From Porcipelethomonas sp964621265 (GTDB taxonomy: Bacteria > Bacillota > Clostridia > Oscillospirales > Ruminococcaceae): DNA of 64,000 nucleotides. Under the pieces are notes generated by a model. That model had not been told where the DNA came from. It saw only the letters and a program-made list of their open reading frames with translations, and searched no databases. The stretch's first letter is position 1. Each line of letters begins with the position of its first letter. This document shows positions 52,368-61,220 of this stretch, piece after piece. The stretch is taken from contig CAZULQ010000005.1 in assembly GCA_964621265.1 (NCBI GenBank), positions 1 to 64,000 of the forward strand. The letters run 5' to 3'. Both the position numbers and the translations under genes were made by a program.

Positions 52368-55300
52368 ATGAAAAAATTCACACGCATGGGCAGAGGAATT
52401 ATTCTTACACTTACTCTGCTTTTCTCATGGATGCTGCCGCTTTTCGGATACGGAAATGCTGACATTGCCGTATCTGCGGCATCTGTGGACTATCCACCAG
52501 TTCTTATGAACTTAGCGTCCAAAGACAATTCAACCGTACTTACAGAAAACGGCACAACTGACGGCTCAGGCCTTTCTATGAAGGCTCTCGGAAGTGACCT
52601 TTCACCGTCATGGAGATTTGACCGTGTCGGTTCTGACTCAAATGGTACTTATTTCAAGCTTACAAACGCTCAGTCGGGCAGACTTTTAACTCCGCTCAAC
52701 TACAATGTTTCAGCGGGCGCAAGCGTTGTAGTTTACGGCAGCGAATCAGCTCAGTCACAGCACTGGTATGTTGTTCCTGTAAAGAATGACCGTTTAGGAA
52801 ACGGACTTTACTACAAAATCGTAAACTACTCAAACACTTCCCTCGCCCTCACTCAGGGTACATCGGGAATGACTCTCGCAAACTACACAGGCGCTGACAA
52901 TCAGCTCTGGCTCCTTAATGCTGACGGTCTTCAGGGCTTTGCGGGATACTGCAAAAACGACAACACAAACAATATCAAGGCAGGCAGTATCGGCGGTCTT
53001 TTCGGTGAAGTAGTTGAAGTTTCAACCTTTGCTGACCTTAAAAAATATGCAACATCAGATACTCCTTACACAATCATCGTAAACAAGAACATCAGCGTTA
53101 CAGAGCTTAACTTAAACGGTGAACGCTACATGTGTTCAGCAGGCAGAATCTATGTTCACAGCAACAAGACTATCATCGGCAGCTACAGTGCCAACACATT
53201 ATTCAACGTTCAGTTCTGTACTTCTTCAAGCAGCGGCACAGGCGACAATATTATCATTAAAAACTTTGATATGCAGCACGACGCTGAATCAAACAACAAC
53301 GACTCAATTGTTTGCTACTTCGGCTCAGGTCAGAACATCTGGGTTGACCATGTAACATTCACAGGTCATGATAATTACGGTTATGCACCTCAGACAGGCA
53401 AGGTTGATGAAGACAAGTTCCTCGCATGCTGCTATGATGCAGACTACTGCACAGTTTCAGACTGTTCATTCGGCGCACACAAGTATGGTCTTATCTTAGG
53501 CTATCCTGCTGATGACGCAAACAGCAAGAACAATTACGACGGTTTCCCTCGTATGTCAATTATCGGCAACAAGTTCTATCAGACTGAAACAAGAGGTCCC
53601 GGACTTATGAGATGGGGTTATTTCCACTCACTCAACAACTATGTAAACCAGTTCAGCATGGGCTATACTGTTCACAGCGGATGCGATATCTACGCTGAAA
53701 ACTGTGTATACGAAAACGGCGGAAACGTTATCTGCGACTGGAACTCTGTAACATATCCGGGCGCTTACGCTGAATCAGGCTCAACCTTCTCAGACTGTGG
53801 CAGAACAGTACAGGGCGCTGACTCAAATGCTACTTCAAGCGCAAGCTCATGGAGACCAAAAAACAACTACGACTATAAATCACTTACTGCCGCAAATGCA
53901 AAGACATACTGCTCAAATTACAGCGGTCGTCAGACATCAAAGTCAAACATGATGTATCTCAGATTCGCAGGCAAGGGCGTTCCAAGCGCAGGCTATACTG
54001 AAGTTCCGAATGCACCTGTTGCGGCAACATTCACAGAGGGTGCGGCATACAGAATCAAGAATGTAAACTCAGGTCAGTATATGCAGGTTGCAGGCGGTAC
54101 TGCTGCAAACGGCACAAACGTTCAGCAGTGGGGCGACAACAACAAGGCAGTGCATGAAATCTGGAAGTTATACAGCGCTGGCGACGGCTATTACTACATT
54201 GCTTCATGCGTAGGCGACGGCGGTACTTATGTACTTGACGTTGCAGGAAAGAAAACAGCAAACGGTACAAACATTGACATTTATCAGTACAACGGCGGTA
54301 CAAACCAGCAGTTTATGCTGACTTCAAACGGCGACGGCTCATACAAAATCCGTACAAGAGTTACAGGAGAAGCTTCAGCAGTTGAAATTGCAGACGCTTC
54401 AACTACTTCAGGCGCAAACGTTCAGCAGTGGGAAGTAAACGGCGCTAACTGCCAGGACTGGATTTTAGAACCTGTTACTGACCCTGGCGTTGCAATGGAC
54501 ATCAAGTATGTTTACACATTTGAAAATGTAAACTCAGGTCTTGTTATGGAAGTTGTAAACGGCGCTATGGAAGAAAACTCAAATGTTCAGCAGTGGGGTG
54601 TTAACGGTGCTGACTGTCAGAAGTGGATTCTCAAGGAATTCGGCTCAGGCAACTATTACTGGATTCGTTCATTCCAGGACCCTGCTTTCGCACTCAAGGC
54701 TGAAGGCAGTACAGACGGAAGCAACATTGACATTGTGTCATACAGCACAAAGGACAGCGCACAGCTTTTCCGCTTTACTAAAAATCTTGACGGTTCATAC
54801 AGCATTATAACTCATGCTTCAAAGGACGCTTGTCTTGTTGAAGTAGGAAGCGCATCAACAACTGCGGGTGCAAGCGTTATTCAGTGGTCACCGACAAACA
54901 ACAACTGCCAGAGATGGAATGTTGTAACATCAGTTACTACTACAACTACCACAACAACAACAACTACTACTACAAAGGCAACAACAACTCCTGCTACTAC
55001 AACCACAACAACTACTACAAAACCTGTTACAACAACACCTGCAACAACCACAACAGTAAAGGTTACAACAACTGTTCCAGTTACAACTACAAAGGCTACT
55101 ACTACAACTACAACTGCGGCAACAACTGTGAAGGTAACAACAACTACTACAACTACTGCCGCTACAACAACAAAGCCTGAAACAACCACAGTAACGACAA
55201 CAACATTGCCTGTTGCAACAACAGTCAAGGAAACTACTGTTGTAACAACTTCAACAGCTAAAACAACAACTGCTCCTGTTACAACAATTACTGTGACAAC

Positions 55301-55559
55301 AACACCGACAGTTACAGAACCTGAGGTATTCCCTGAGGGTGAGCTTTACGGCGACGTAAATCTTGACAGCGAAGTTGATATTGCAGACGTTGTTGCAATC
55401 AATATGTATCTTCTCAATCCGGAGGCAATGCCGCTTAACATTAACGCAAAGGCAAATTCCGACTGCGAGAGAAACAATTTAATTGATGCAACAGACAGCA
55501 CAATGATTATGAACTATGTTGCAATGATTATTGAAAAGATTCAGCTCGGAAAGGCCTGA
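52368..55559 (+). CDS. Secreted pectate lyase (PL1) with three ricin-type modules, Thr-rich linker and dockerin
   Basis: The 1063-aa product has a signal peptide (1 to about 36). A ricin-like module (about 45-180) follows, then a PL1 pectate lyase (about 200-545). The lyase has NIWVDHVTFTGH, calcium-site region DKFLACCYDADYCTVSDC and RGPGLMRWGYFHSLNNY. Two further ricin-type modules follow (about 560-700 and 705-855; repeated NVQQWG). A ~130-residue Thr-rich linker leads to a dockerin-like C terminus (GDVNLDSEVDIAD, second half more divergent). Multiple trefoils suggest strong binding to galactose-containing pectin. An AAGGAGG site precedes the ATG. Confidence 0.9.
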   Translation: MKKFTRMGRGIILTLTLLFSWMLPLFGYGNADIAVSAASVDYPPVLMNLASKDNSTVLTENGTTDGSGLSMKALGSDLSPSWRFDRVGSDSNGTYFKLTNAQSGRLLTPLNYNVSAGASVVVYGSESAQSQHWYVVPVKNDRLGNGLYYKIVNYSNTSLALTQGTSGMTLANYTGADNQLWLLNADGLQGFAGYCKNDNTNNIKAGSIGGLFGEVVEVSTFADLKKYATSDTPYTIIVNKNISVTELNLNGERYMCSAGRIYVHSNKTIIGSYSANTLFNVQFCTSSSSGTGDNIIIKNFDMQHDAESNNNDSIVCYFGSGQNIWVDHVTFTGHDNYGYAPQTGKVDEDKFLACCYDADYCTVSDCSFGAHKYGLILGYPADDANSKNNYDGFPRMSIIGNKFYQTETRGPGLMRWGYFHSLNNYVNQFSMGYTVHSGCDIYAENCVYENGGNVICDWNSVTYPGAYAESGSTFSDCGRTVQGADSNATSSASSWRPKNNYDYKSLTAANAKTYCSNYSGRQTSKSNMMYLRFAGKGVPSAGYTEVPNAPVAATFTEGAAYRIKNVNSGQYMQVAGGTAANGTNVQQWGDNNKAVHEIWKLYSAGDGYYYIASCVGDGGTYVLDVAGKKTANGTNIDIYQYNGGTNQQFMLTSNGDGSYKIRTRVTGEASAVEIADASTTSGANVQQWEVNGANCQDWILEPVTDPGVAMDIKYVYTFENVNSGLVMEVVNGAMEENSNVQQWGVNGADCQKWILKEFGSGNYYWIRSFQDPAFALKAEGSTDGSNIDIVSYSTKDSAQLFRFTKNLDGSYSIITHASKDACLVEVGSASTTAGASVIQWSPTNNNCQRWNVVTSVTTTTTTTTTTTTTKATTTPATTTTTTTTKPVTTTPATTTTVKVTTTVPVTTTKATTTTTTAATTVKVTTTTTTTAATTTKPETTTVTTTTLPVATTVKETTVVTTSTAKTTTAPVTTITVTTTPTVTEPEVFPEGELYGDVNLDSEVDIADVVAINMYLLNPEAMPLNINAKANSDCERNNLIDATDSTMIMNYVAMIIEKIQLGKA

Positions 55560-55578
55560 TATTCAATATAGCAAAAAT

Positions 55579-55613
55579 GGGTACTGAGAATTAACGCTCA
55601 GTACCCTTTCTTT
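55579..55613 (+). terminator. Intrinsic terminator
   Basis: GGGTACTGAG/CTCAGTACCC (55579-55588 with 55597-55606) followed by a T-rich run. Confidence 0.88.
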
Positions 55614-55636
55614 ATGCATTTATTTTTCTGTATAAA

Positions 55637-55678
55637 AAAGTATGCACTCCAAAGTTTAAACTCTGGAGTGCATACTTT
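55637..55678. repeat. Long palindromic hairpin
   Basis: AAAGTATGCACTCC... forms a near-perfect ~18-bp inverted repeat around TTTAAA with one mismatched pair. It lies 30 bp after the terminator and has no flanking T run of its own on the plus strand. The remaining 260 bp to the next gene are AT-rich with nothing recognised. Confidence 0.7.
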
Positions 55679-55943
55679 AGGGGGGATATATTTTCATTTT
55701 ATTTATGAAAGAAGTTATCAAAATTAAATATTGCCTTATTTAAGGCTTCGTCTTAGTACATTTATATTATATACTATTCCGAAAAAAAAATCAATGGTAT
55801 TTTGCATTATTTTTATTGCATATTATATCCTCTTTTTCACATTACAAACAGAATGCACAATTACAGAGTTATATATTGACAAAATTATGGTACTGTGTTA
55901 TAATAAAATCAGTTAAGAAAAATCAGGAAGGATGTGAATAAGT

Positions 55944-57461
55944 TTGGCTCCAACAAACAAGGAAACACATGCAGAGCGAATCAAAAAACTCAGGTCTGCT
56001 ATGACCATAGGCTACAATGCGCTTATTATTGTTGTAGTTATCATACTGTGCGCCTTCATAATCGGAAGAACATCGTCTGTTATGGAAAACAAGGTTGAAG
56101 ACCTTACATCTGCACTTAATGTTCAGCTCAAGCTTAATATTCAGAACTATCTTTCAAAAATGGAAACAACAGGTACTCTGATTTTCGCAACCCCTGAGGT
56201 TTATGAATATGACGCTTTGAATCCGACTGTTGATGAATATGAAGCGCTCAATATTGAAGATAAAATCGGCGACAAGCTCATGGAGCTTTGCAATATGGAA
56301 AACTATGTCGATTTCGGTATAGTTTACAGAAACAATCACACAACGGGCAAAATCTCAAACGGCACAATCAACCTTTTCGGTGACAAGCTTTACTCCGAGC
56401 TTGAATCGATTATTACGAGAGAACGTACCAACGACGGCTGGGCTGCGGGCTGCTTTGATGATTACAAAAGAATCTATTACGTTAAGCAGGTAAATGAAAA
56501 TACACTGTTTGTTGCGTCTTTCTATACTTACGAGCTTGCAAATGTGTTTGTGTTGCCTGAAGATATGGAGGATATGACGGTAAGACTTGTCAGTCAGGAA
56601 AATGACATAATCTATTCTTCCGATGAAAATGAAATCGGTACGAAGCTCCCCCAAAAAATCGTTGAGAGAGTTGATGATTATTCATATGCTGCTGTCATGG
56701 ACGACGAATATCTCGTTACTATCAACAACTGCGGTGACAGCTGGCGTGTTATAAGCACAATTCCGAAGAGCATCATTTTAAATGAAATGAATGATATTCA
56801 GCTGAGCACAACGCTTATTGCATGTGCTGTGGCTGTACTCGCCATTGTTTTCAGCTGTATTCTTTCATCAAAGCTTACAAACCCTGTAAATACAATGGTT
56901 ACTGACCTTGACACAAAGGCTCGTCTTGACAGACTTACAGGTATCAACAACAAGCGTGCATTTGAAGAAGAGGTTGAACAGATAATCTCTGACGGCAGAT
57001 ATATCAAGCGCAAGGGCGTTTTGCTTATTATTGACGTTGACAACTTCAAGGGCGTAAACGACAATCTCGGTCACAGCTATGGTGACCTGGTTCTTGCAAA
57101 TATCGGTAATATTTTAAGGAACACTTTCCGTTCTACTGACTGTCTCGGCAGAATCGGCGGTGACGAATTTGCTGTGTATATCAGCATTGACAAAAGCGAA
57201 GAAAAGGAATGCATGAACATTATAACATCAAAGTGCGAGGCGCTTTGTGAGGCATTCCGCAACAACTATACAGGTGACGACAACAACTACAAGATTTCAG
57301 CAAGTATCGGTGCGTCAATCACTCCTGACCACGGCAGTGAATTTGAAACACTCTATAAATGCGCTGACAAGGCTCTTTACTGCTCCAAGGAAAAGGGCAA
57401 GGATACTTACACAATTTATGACAATTCATTACAGGAAGCTGGTGAGCCTGATGAAACTTAA
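55944..57461 (+). CDS. Membrane diguanylate cyclase with extracellular sensor
   Basis: The 505-aa protein starts at a TTG (55944) after AGGAAGGATG. Two transmembrane helices (about 22-45 and 288-310) enclose a ~240-residue extracellular Cache-like sensor. The GGDEF domain (about 325-490) is intact: LTGINNKRAFEEEV, IIDVDNFKGVNDNLGH, and active site GRIGGDEFAVYIS. It should make c-di-GMP. The last 11 bp overlap the next gene, a sugar-binding lipoprotein, so the two are translationally coupled. Confidence 0.9.
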   Translation: MAPTNKETHAERIKKLRSAMTIGYNALIIVVVIILCAFIIGRTSSVMENKVEDLTSALNVQLKLNIQNYLSKMETTGTLIFATPEVYEYDALNPTVDEYEALNIEDKIGDKLMELCNMENYVDFGIVYRNNHTTGKISNGTINLFGDKLYSELESIITRERTNDGWAAGCFDDYKRIYYVKQVNENTLFVASFYTYELANVFVLPEDMEDMTVRLVSQENDIIYSSDENEIGTKLPQKIVERVDDYSYAAVMDDEYLVTINNCGDSWRVISTIPKSIILNEMNDIQLSTTLIACAVAVLAIVFSCILSSKLTNPVNTMVTDLDTKARLDRLTGINNKRAFEEEVEQIISDGRYIKRKGVLLIIDVDNFKGVNDNLGHSYGDLVLANIGNILRNTFRSTDCLGRIGGDEFAVYISIDKSEEKECMNIITSKCEALCEAFRNNYTGDDNNYKISASIGASITPDHGSEFETLYKCADKALYCSKEKGKDTYTIYDNSLQEAGEPDET

Positions 57462-58722
57462 AAAAATCGCCGCAGCAGGTATCATTGCTGCAATGCTTTC
57501 AACTGCAACAGCCTGCAATGATGAAACAGTTGTCACAACACACGAGGAAGCTGTCAACATTTCATTTTCGTGGTGGGGCAATGACGCCAGAAACGAATAT
57601 ACCATGCAGGCTATCGAGATATTTGAAGAGCTGAATCCTGATATAAATGTTATATGCAACTACTCTGAATGGTCGGGGTATCAGGTGAGAAACAATGTCC
57701 AGATGGTTTCAAACACTGAGGCTGATGTCATGCAGATTAACTTTGCATGGATTGAGCAGTATTCCCCGAAGGGTACGGGATATTATGATATAAACAAGCT
57801 TTCTGATTATATTGACCTTTCATGCTTTACTGAAAACGACCTTTCATTCGGCATGAAAAACGGCTATCTCAATGCCATTCCGATTGCGCTCAACACCCAG
57901 ACTGTGTATGTAAACAAAACTATTTACGACCAGTACGGGCTCGATATCCCGACAACATGGGACGAGATTTTTGAGGCCGCAGAGGTTATGAACGGCGAAA
58001 ATTATCCTATGACCGCAAATGTAAAGGCTATGCTCTTTTATCTGATTTCGTATACCGAGCAGCAATCGGGGCATGAGTTTATTACAAAGGACGGAAAGCT
58101 TGGATTTGATGCTGATGATTTAAAGATTATGCTTGAATTTTACAAGCAGCTTGTTGACAAAAAGATTGCTCCTCAGACAGAGTATTACGAGCGACTTAAT
58201 CTTGACTCAGGCAACTATGCGGGTACGGTTGCGTGGCTGAGCGACGCCTCATCATATCTTGGCGGCGCAGAAGAAGCAGGCTATGAAATCGTAATTGCGG
58301 ACTATACCAAAAGCGAAAACGCTGAAACACTTGGCTGGTACTCAAAGCCTGCGACTATGTATGCAATAAGCGCAAATACTGAGTACCCTGAGCAGTCGGC
58401 AAGACTTCTTGATTTCCTGCTGAATTCAAAGGAAATGGCGGAGCTTCAGGGCGTTGAAAAGGGTATTCCGCTCAGCAGTGCCGCAAGAGGATATCTCGAG
58501 GAATCGGGACTTTTAAAGGGACTTCAGTATGAAGCTTTTCTGAAGATGAGCGAAAATGCGGAAAAGCTCAAGGACATCAGTCCTTATCACGAGAACACGG
58601 ATATACTTGATTTAATACAGCAAAGCTGTAATGTTGTGCTTTTCGGAAAATCCGATTCCGACGATGAAGCGATTCTTTTAAAGGAAAATCTCGAGAGCGT
58701 TCTGAGTTCATTACAGGACTAA
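57451..58722 (+). CDS. Extracellular solute-binding lipoprotein (family 1, sugar type)
   Basis: The 423-aa protein starts at the ATG at 57451, where a lipoprotein signal (ending STATAC) begins; longer in-frame readings overlap the cyclase gene. It shows the family 1 binding-protein form: ISFSWWGNDARNEYTMQAIE, NTQTVYVNKTIYDQYGLDIP, TTWDEIFEAA, SARLLDFLLNSKEMAEL. No ABC permease or ATPase genes are adjacent. The coupling to a diguanylate cyclase suggests that it may present a sugar ligand to the cyclase sensor, an inference from position only. Confidence 0.88.
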   Translation: MKLKKIAAAGIIAAMLSTATACNDETVVTTHEEAVNISFSWWGNDARNEYTMQAIEIFEELNPDINVICNYSEWSGYQVRNNVQMVSNTEADVMQINFAWIEQYSPKGTGYYDINKLSDYIDLSCFTENDLSFGMKNGYLNAIPIALNTQTVYVNKTIYDQYGLDIPTTWDEIFEAAEVMNGENYPMTANVKAMLFYLISYTEQQSGHEFITKDGKLGFDADDLKIMLEFYKQLVDKKIAPQTEYYERLNLDSGNYAGTVAWLSDASSYLGGAEEAGYEIVIADYTKSENAETLGWYSKPATMYAISANTEYPEQSARLLDFLLNSKEMAELQGVEKGIPLSSAARGYLEESGLLKGLQYEAFLKMSENAEKLKDISPYHENTDILDLIQQSCNVVLFGKSDSDDEAILLKENLESVLSSLQD

Positions 58723-58730
58723 AAAATTAT

Positions 58731-58758
58731 CGGGCAGTTTTAAGGCTGCCCGTTTTTT
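58731..58758 (+). terminator. Terminator of the cyclase-binding protein operon
   Basis: CGGGCAG/CTGCCCG followed by TTTTTT. Confidence 0.9.
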
Positions 58759-58772
58759 GTTATGCAATAGTA

Positions 58773-58796
58773 AAGGGCGGTTTTAAACCGCCCCTT
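58773..58796 (-). terminator. Terminator of the B12-regulated operon
   Basis: AAGGGCGGTTT/AAACCGCCCCTT just past the stop at 58799, with a short T-containing run on the minus strand. Confidence 0.7.
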
Positions 58797-58798
58797 GT

Positions 58799-59311
58799 TT
58801 ATTTTACACCCTTATCAGCCGCCCTGAGCGCCGTTATAACGGGCATTATGAGGAACCCACAGAAAAAGTTGCTTATCCCGTGAACACAGTCGAATGGCAG
58901 TCCTGCCACAATCCATGCAATTGTTCCCTCGAATGTAAGCCCGAAGAGGAGCGCTTGTGCAGGCGCATATAGTGTCCCGTAAAGAAAACCGTGTGCCGCA
59001 CAGGTTATCATATATACTATGACCGCCTTTTTGCGTGACATATTTTTCGGAAGAAGCATTGCCGCGCCCCAGAGTGGCAGCCATATGTATAAATACGGTA
59101 GCCACCAGAGCGAAAATCCGCCGAAAATCCCCGTGAGCAATACAAATGTGTAGATTGCGTAAAGCGCTTTTTTGCGATAAACAACAGTAATTGCCACTAC
59201 AAACACGCCTATCAGATGGATATTCGGAAAAGCCTCCATAACAAGCTTTGACGCATACATCAGCGCACCAAGCATGCCGAAAATACAGATTTCCTTAATG
59301 TTCAGCCTCAT
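58799..59311 (-). CDS. ECF transporter S component, probably for cobalamin
   Basis: The 170-aa protein has five to six transmembrane helices and an ECF S-subunit start, EICIFGMLGALMYASKLVME, with FPNIHLIGVFVVAITVVYRK. Its start overlaps the DUF4430 stop by 4 bp (ATGA), and the pair lies behind a cobalamin riboswitch. That context, more than the sequence, indicates cobalamin or a corrinoid as substrate. Shared energising subunits are not in this window. Confidence 0.82.
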   Translation of the reverse strand: MRLNIKEICIFGMLGALMYASKLVMEAFPNIHLIGVFVVAITVVYRKKALYAIYTFVLLTGIFGGFSLWWLPYLYIWLPLWGAAMLLPKNMSRKKAVIVYMITCAAHGFLYGTLYAPAQALLFGLTFEGTIAWIVAGLPFDCVHGISNFFCGFLIMPVITALRAADKGVK

Positions 59312-59757
59312 GATTCAGCCTTGAATGAATATGTTGAGCCTTCCTCAATTTCAGTCATGTCAACTCCGCTCTGAGCGTATTCATCATTGACATAGAATGC
59401 CCAGTATTTTCCGTCGGTGTCATAATCGAGTGTGATACCGTTTACTGTCTTGACGTAAAGCCCGAATTCTCCCTCATCACCTGAAATAAGGTCAAGTTCG
59501 GTTAAAGCGTCGCCAACGTTTTTCTGGTCGGTGTGAATTTCAAAATCTTTTTCAGCACCATCAGCGTCAACAACTGTGAAAATGAACTCATTCTCGCCCT
59601 CGCCTTTGACTTCAGCCTTGGAACTTTCGTCTGAAACAGCTGATGTACTGCTCTCAGCCTCCTTTTCGTCACAGCCGACGCTCATAACAGGCATTGCCGC
59701 AATCAACGCCACAGAAAGTAATAATGCAATTGGATTTCTTTTTGTTTTTTTCTGCAT
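59308..59757 (-). CDS. DUF4430 lipoprotein, probable corrinoid-binding protein
   Basis: The 149-aa protein has a lipoprotein signal ending MSVGC. A Ser/Glu-rich linker (about 32-52) and a DUF4430 domain follow (about 55-149; VGDALTELDLISGDEGEFG, YDTDGKYWAFYVNDEYAQSG, VDMTEIEEGSTYSFKAE). DUF4430 is related to the C-terminal domain of transcobalamin/intrinsic factor. It probably captures cobalamin outside the cell for the coupled S component. Regulated by the riboswitch upstream. Confidence 0.85.
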   Translation of the reverse strand: MQKKTKRNPIALLLSVALIAAMPVMSVGCDEKEAESSTSAVSDESSKAEVKGEGENEFIFTVVDADGAEKDFEIHTDQKNVGDALTELDLISGDEGEFGLYVKTVNGITLDYDTDGKYWAFYVNDEYAQSGVDMTEIEEGSTYSFKAES

Positions 59758-59784
59758 AATAAAAAACTCCTTTATAATATTTTT

Positions 59785-59985
59785 CGTATCAAAGCCGGCA
59801 CTCGCAGCTGTTTATGATACTTCTGCGCTGAAAAGTATTCCGACTCGGCGTGTTTATCAGTCCGCCTTCTCAAGCATTAAACTCAATGGCATTTCTGGAT
59901 TTTGCGGTTATCCTATAGAACTGATTTTTCATCGCCTCACGGCAACGGGCTTGTACAGGATTTTCACCTGTTTCCATTTCAGCTA
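59785..59985 (-). promoter_or_regulatory. Cobalamin riboswitch
   Basis: The ~200-nt leader contains AACAGGTGAAAATCCTGTAC, AAGCCCGTTGCCGTGA, a B12-box-like GCCATTGAGTTTAATGCTTG and AGAAGGCGG, then CGAGTCGGAATAC. This is the conserved order of a cobalamin riboswitch. It starts just after the promoter at 59,990-60,018 and ends close to the DUF4430 ATG. Confidence 0.88.
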
Positions 59986-59989
59986 TGTT

Positions 59990-60018
59990 ATTATACCACA
60001 ATAAAGCAGATTTTGCAA
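59990..60018 (-). promoter_or_regulatory. Promoter of the B12-regulated operon
   Basis: TTGCAA (60018-60013), 17-bp spacer, TATAAT (59995-59990). Confidence 0.72.
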
Positions 60019-60079
60019 GCGAAACGAGAGTATGCAAAAAGGAGAGACCGAATCGGTCTCCCCTTTAAAATATACCGTA

Positions 60080-60108
60080 CGGGACGTCGAAGGCGCCGTC
60101 CCCTACAA
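60080..60108 (+). repeat. TGTAGGGG-type repeat, single arm
   Basis: GGGACGTCGAAGGCGCCGTC and CCCTACA match one arm of the palindrome at 19799-19875. Confidence 0.6.
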
Positions 60109-60115
60109 AATATAT

Positions 60116-60190
60116 GGTCGTGTATTATCTTTTGTTTCTGTAAAAAATAACAGACCGAATATGTCCTGTGCGGTCACGCACTCGGGATCA
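60116..60190 (+). repeat. GGTCGTG repeat, copy 5
   Basis: ATGGTCGTG...AATAACAGACCGAATATGTCC...GCGGTCACGCAC, ~45 kb from the other four copies and again directly beside the 360-bp repeat. Confidence 0.75.
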
Positions 60191-60196
60191 CGCACG

Positions 60197-60571
60197 TTTC
60201 TTTGCTTGTGCAAAGAAAGTGCCAAAGAAACACAGTTCTTTTCTTTGTTCACACAAAGAAAATGAACCAAAAGAAATGTAACGACTTGATAATTTGCAAG
60301 CTAACTAACCCTCTGCATGCATGGACGATACATACTTAACAAACCCAGTAAAGACACCCTCGCAAGCAACTGTTTAAAAGCGTGACTAAAAGCTTATGTA
60401 GCTTACAAAAAGCATTTTATTATATTTCTTAAGTATGCATAGTCATGGGTTCGGAGAGCCTCAATGCGCTTACAAATTATGAGTTCTTGGCTTTTCTTTG
60501 CTTCTTTCTTTTCGTAGAAAAGCAAAGAAGTGTATTTCTTTCCCTCTTTCTTTGTACACGCAAAGAAAGAG
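60197..60571 (+). repeat. 360-bp non-coding repeat, copy 2
   Basis: Inverted relative to 16,581-16,940. It has TTTCTTT...AAAGAAA hairpins at both ends (60197-60219, 60544-60571) and a GTGACTAA-containing insertion in the middle. It ends 15 bp from the stop of the next gene. Confidence 0.8.
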
Positions 60572-60586
60572 GTGTATAATGATGGG

Positions 60587-61120
60587 TCACGCACTATACT
60601 GTATACTTTCAATGTCAACGCCCTTATATGTAAGCTTATACGCTGTCACAAACGCCACAAACGGAACAATCGTAAACGAAAGCATGATAAGCACGCCCGA
60701 CATGGAAACGTCCGCTATTTCAGTACCGGGCCAGATAAGGTTAAAAAGCTGGAGATACTGGCCGTTTATGAGCTTATACTCATTATAGAAATCGCCGATG
60801 AAGCCAAGCTTTGAAAGAAGCAGAAACACCCATATAACCACATAAAGGGCAGTCATCGAGAAACCCGCAAGTATACAGCGCATTCCGCTGAATGTTGTCT
60901 TGAACTGACGTTCAAGGACTTTATCATTTTTTGCAGTATTGTGGGCATGATTGCAGATAATTCCGATGAAAATTACAGCTGTGCAAAAAGCCGCAATAAT
61001 TTTGAATATGTTACTCGGCGAAACTGCAAGCGTGAGATTCAGAAAAAGACATAAAATCTCCGCAAAAAGCAGAAAGCCGTAGCCTTTTAGTACAACCGAA
61101 ATCAGACGTATATTTTTCAA
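60587..61120 (-). CDS. Hypothetical membrane protein (DUF2975-like)
   Basis: The ~177-aa protein probably starts at a TTG at 61120 (GGAGG 5 nt upstream) rather than the ATG at 61174, which lacks a ribosome binding site. It has four transmembrane helices (KGYGFLLFAEILCLFLNLTL; AAFCTAVIFIGIICNH; ILAGFSMTALYVVIWVFLLL; VLIMLSFTIVPFVAFVTAY). The four-helix layout resembles DUF2975-type proteins, though these usually precede a small HTH regulator that is absent here. The function is unknown. Confidence 0.6.
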   Translation of the reverse strand: MKNIRLISVVLKGYGFLLFAEILCLFLNLTLAVSPSNIFKIIAAFCTAVIFIGIICNHAHNTAKNDKVLERQFKTTFSGMRCILAGFSMTALYVVIWVFLLLSKLGFIGDFYNEYKLINGQYLQLFNLIWPGTEIADVSMSGVLIMLSFTIVPFVAFVTAYKLTYKGVDIESIQYSA

Positions 61121-61220
61121 CACAACCTCCAAAAAAATTTCAAATTTTTCTTGAAATAAAAGCCCCAGAATCAATCATAATAATATTGAAAATGAAAAAT
61201 TCAAAAGGAGAACTTTTACT

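Noticed and set aside
54881..55228. Val-rich minus-strand and Asn/Tyr-rich plus-strand ORFs opposite the Thr-rich linker
   Set aside because: They are shadows of ACA/ACT threonine repeats in the pectate lyase linker.
57247..57450. Longer N-terminal extension of the solute-binding protein
   Set aside because: The extension lies inside the cyclase GGDEF coding sequence, whereas the ATG at 57,451 begins a proper lipoprotein signal.
60403..60618. 71-aa minus-strand ORF in the second 360-bp repeat
   Set aside because: It has Lys-rich low-complexity content, no ribosome binding site and crosses the repeat border. The first repeat copy has stops in the equivalent frame, so it is likely spurious.
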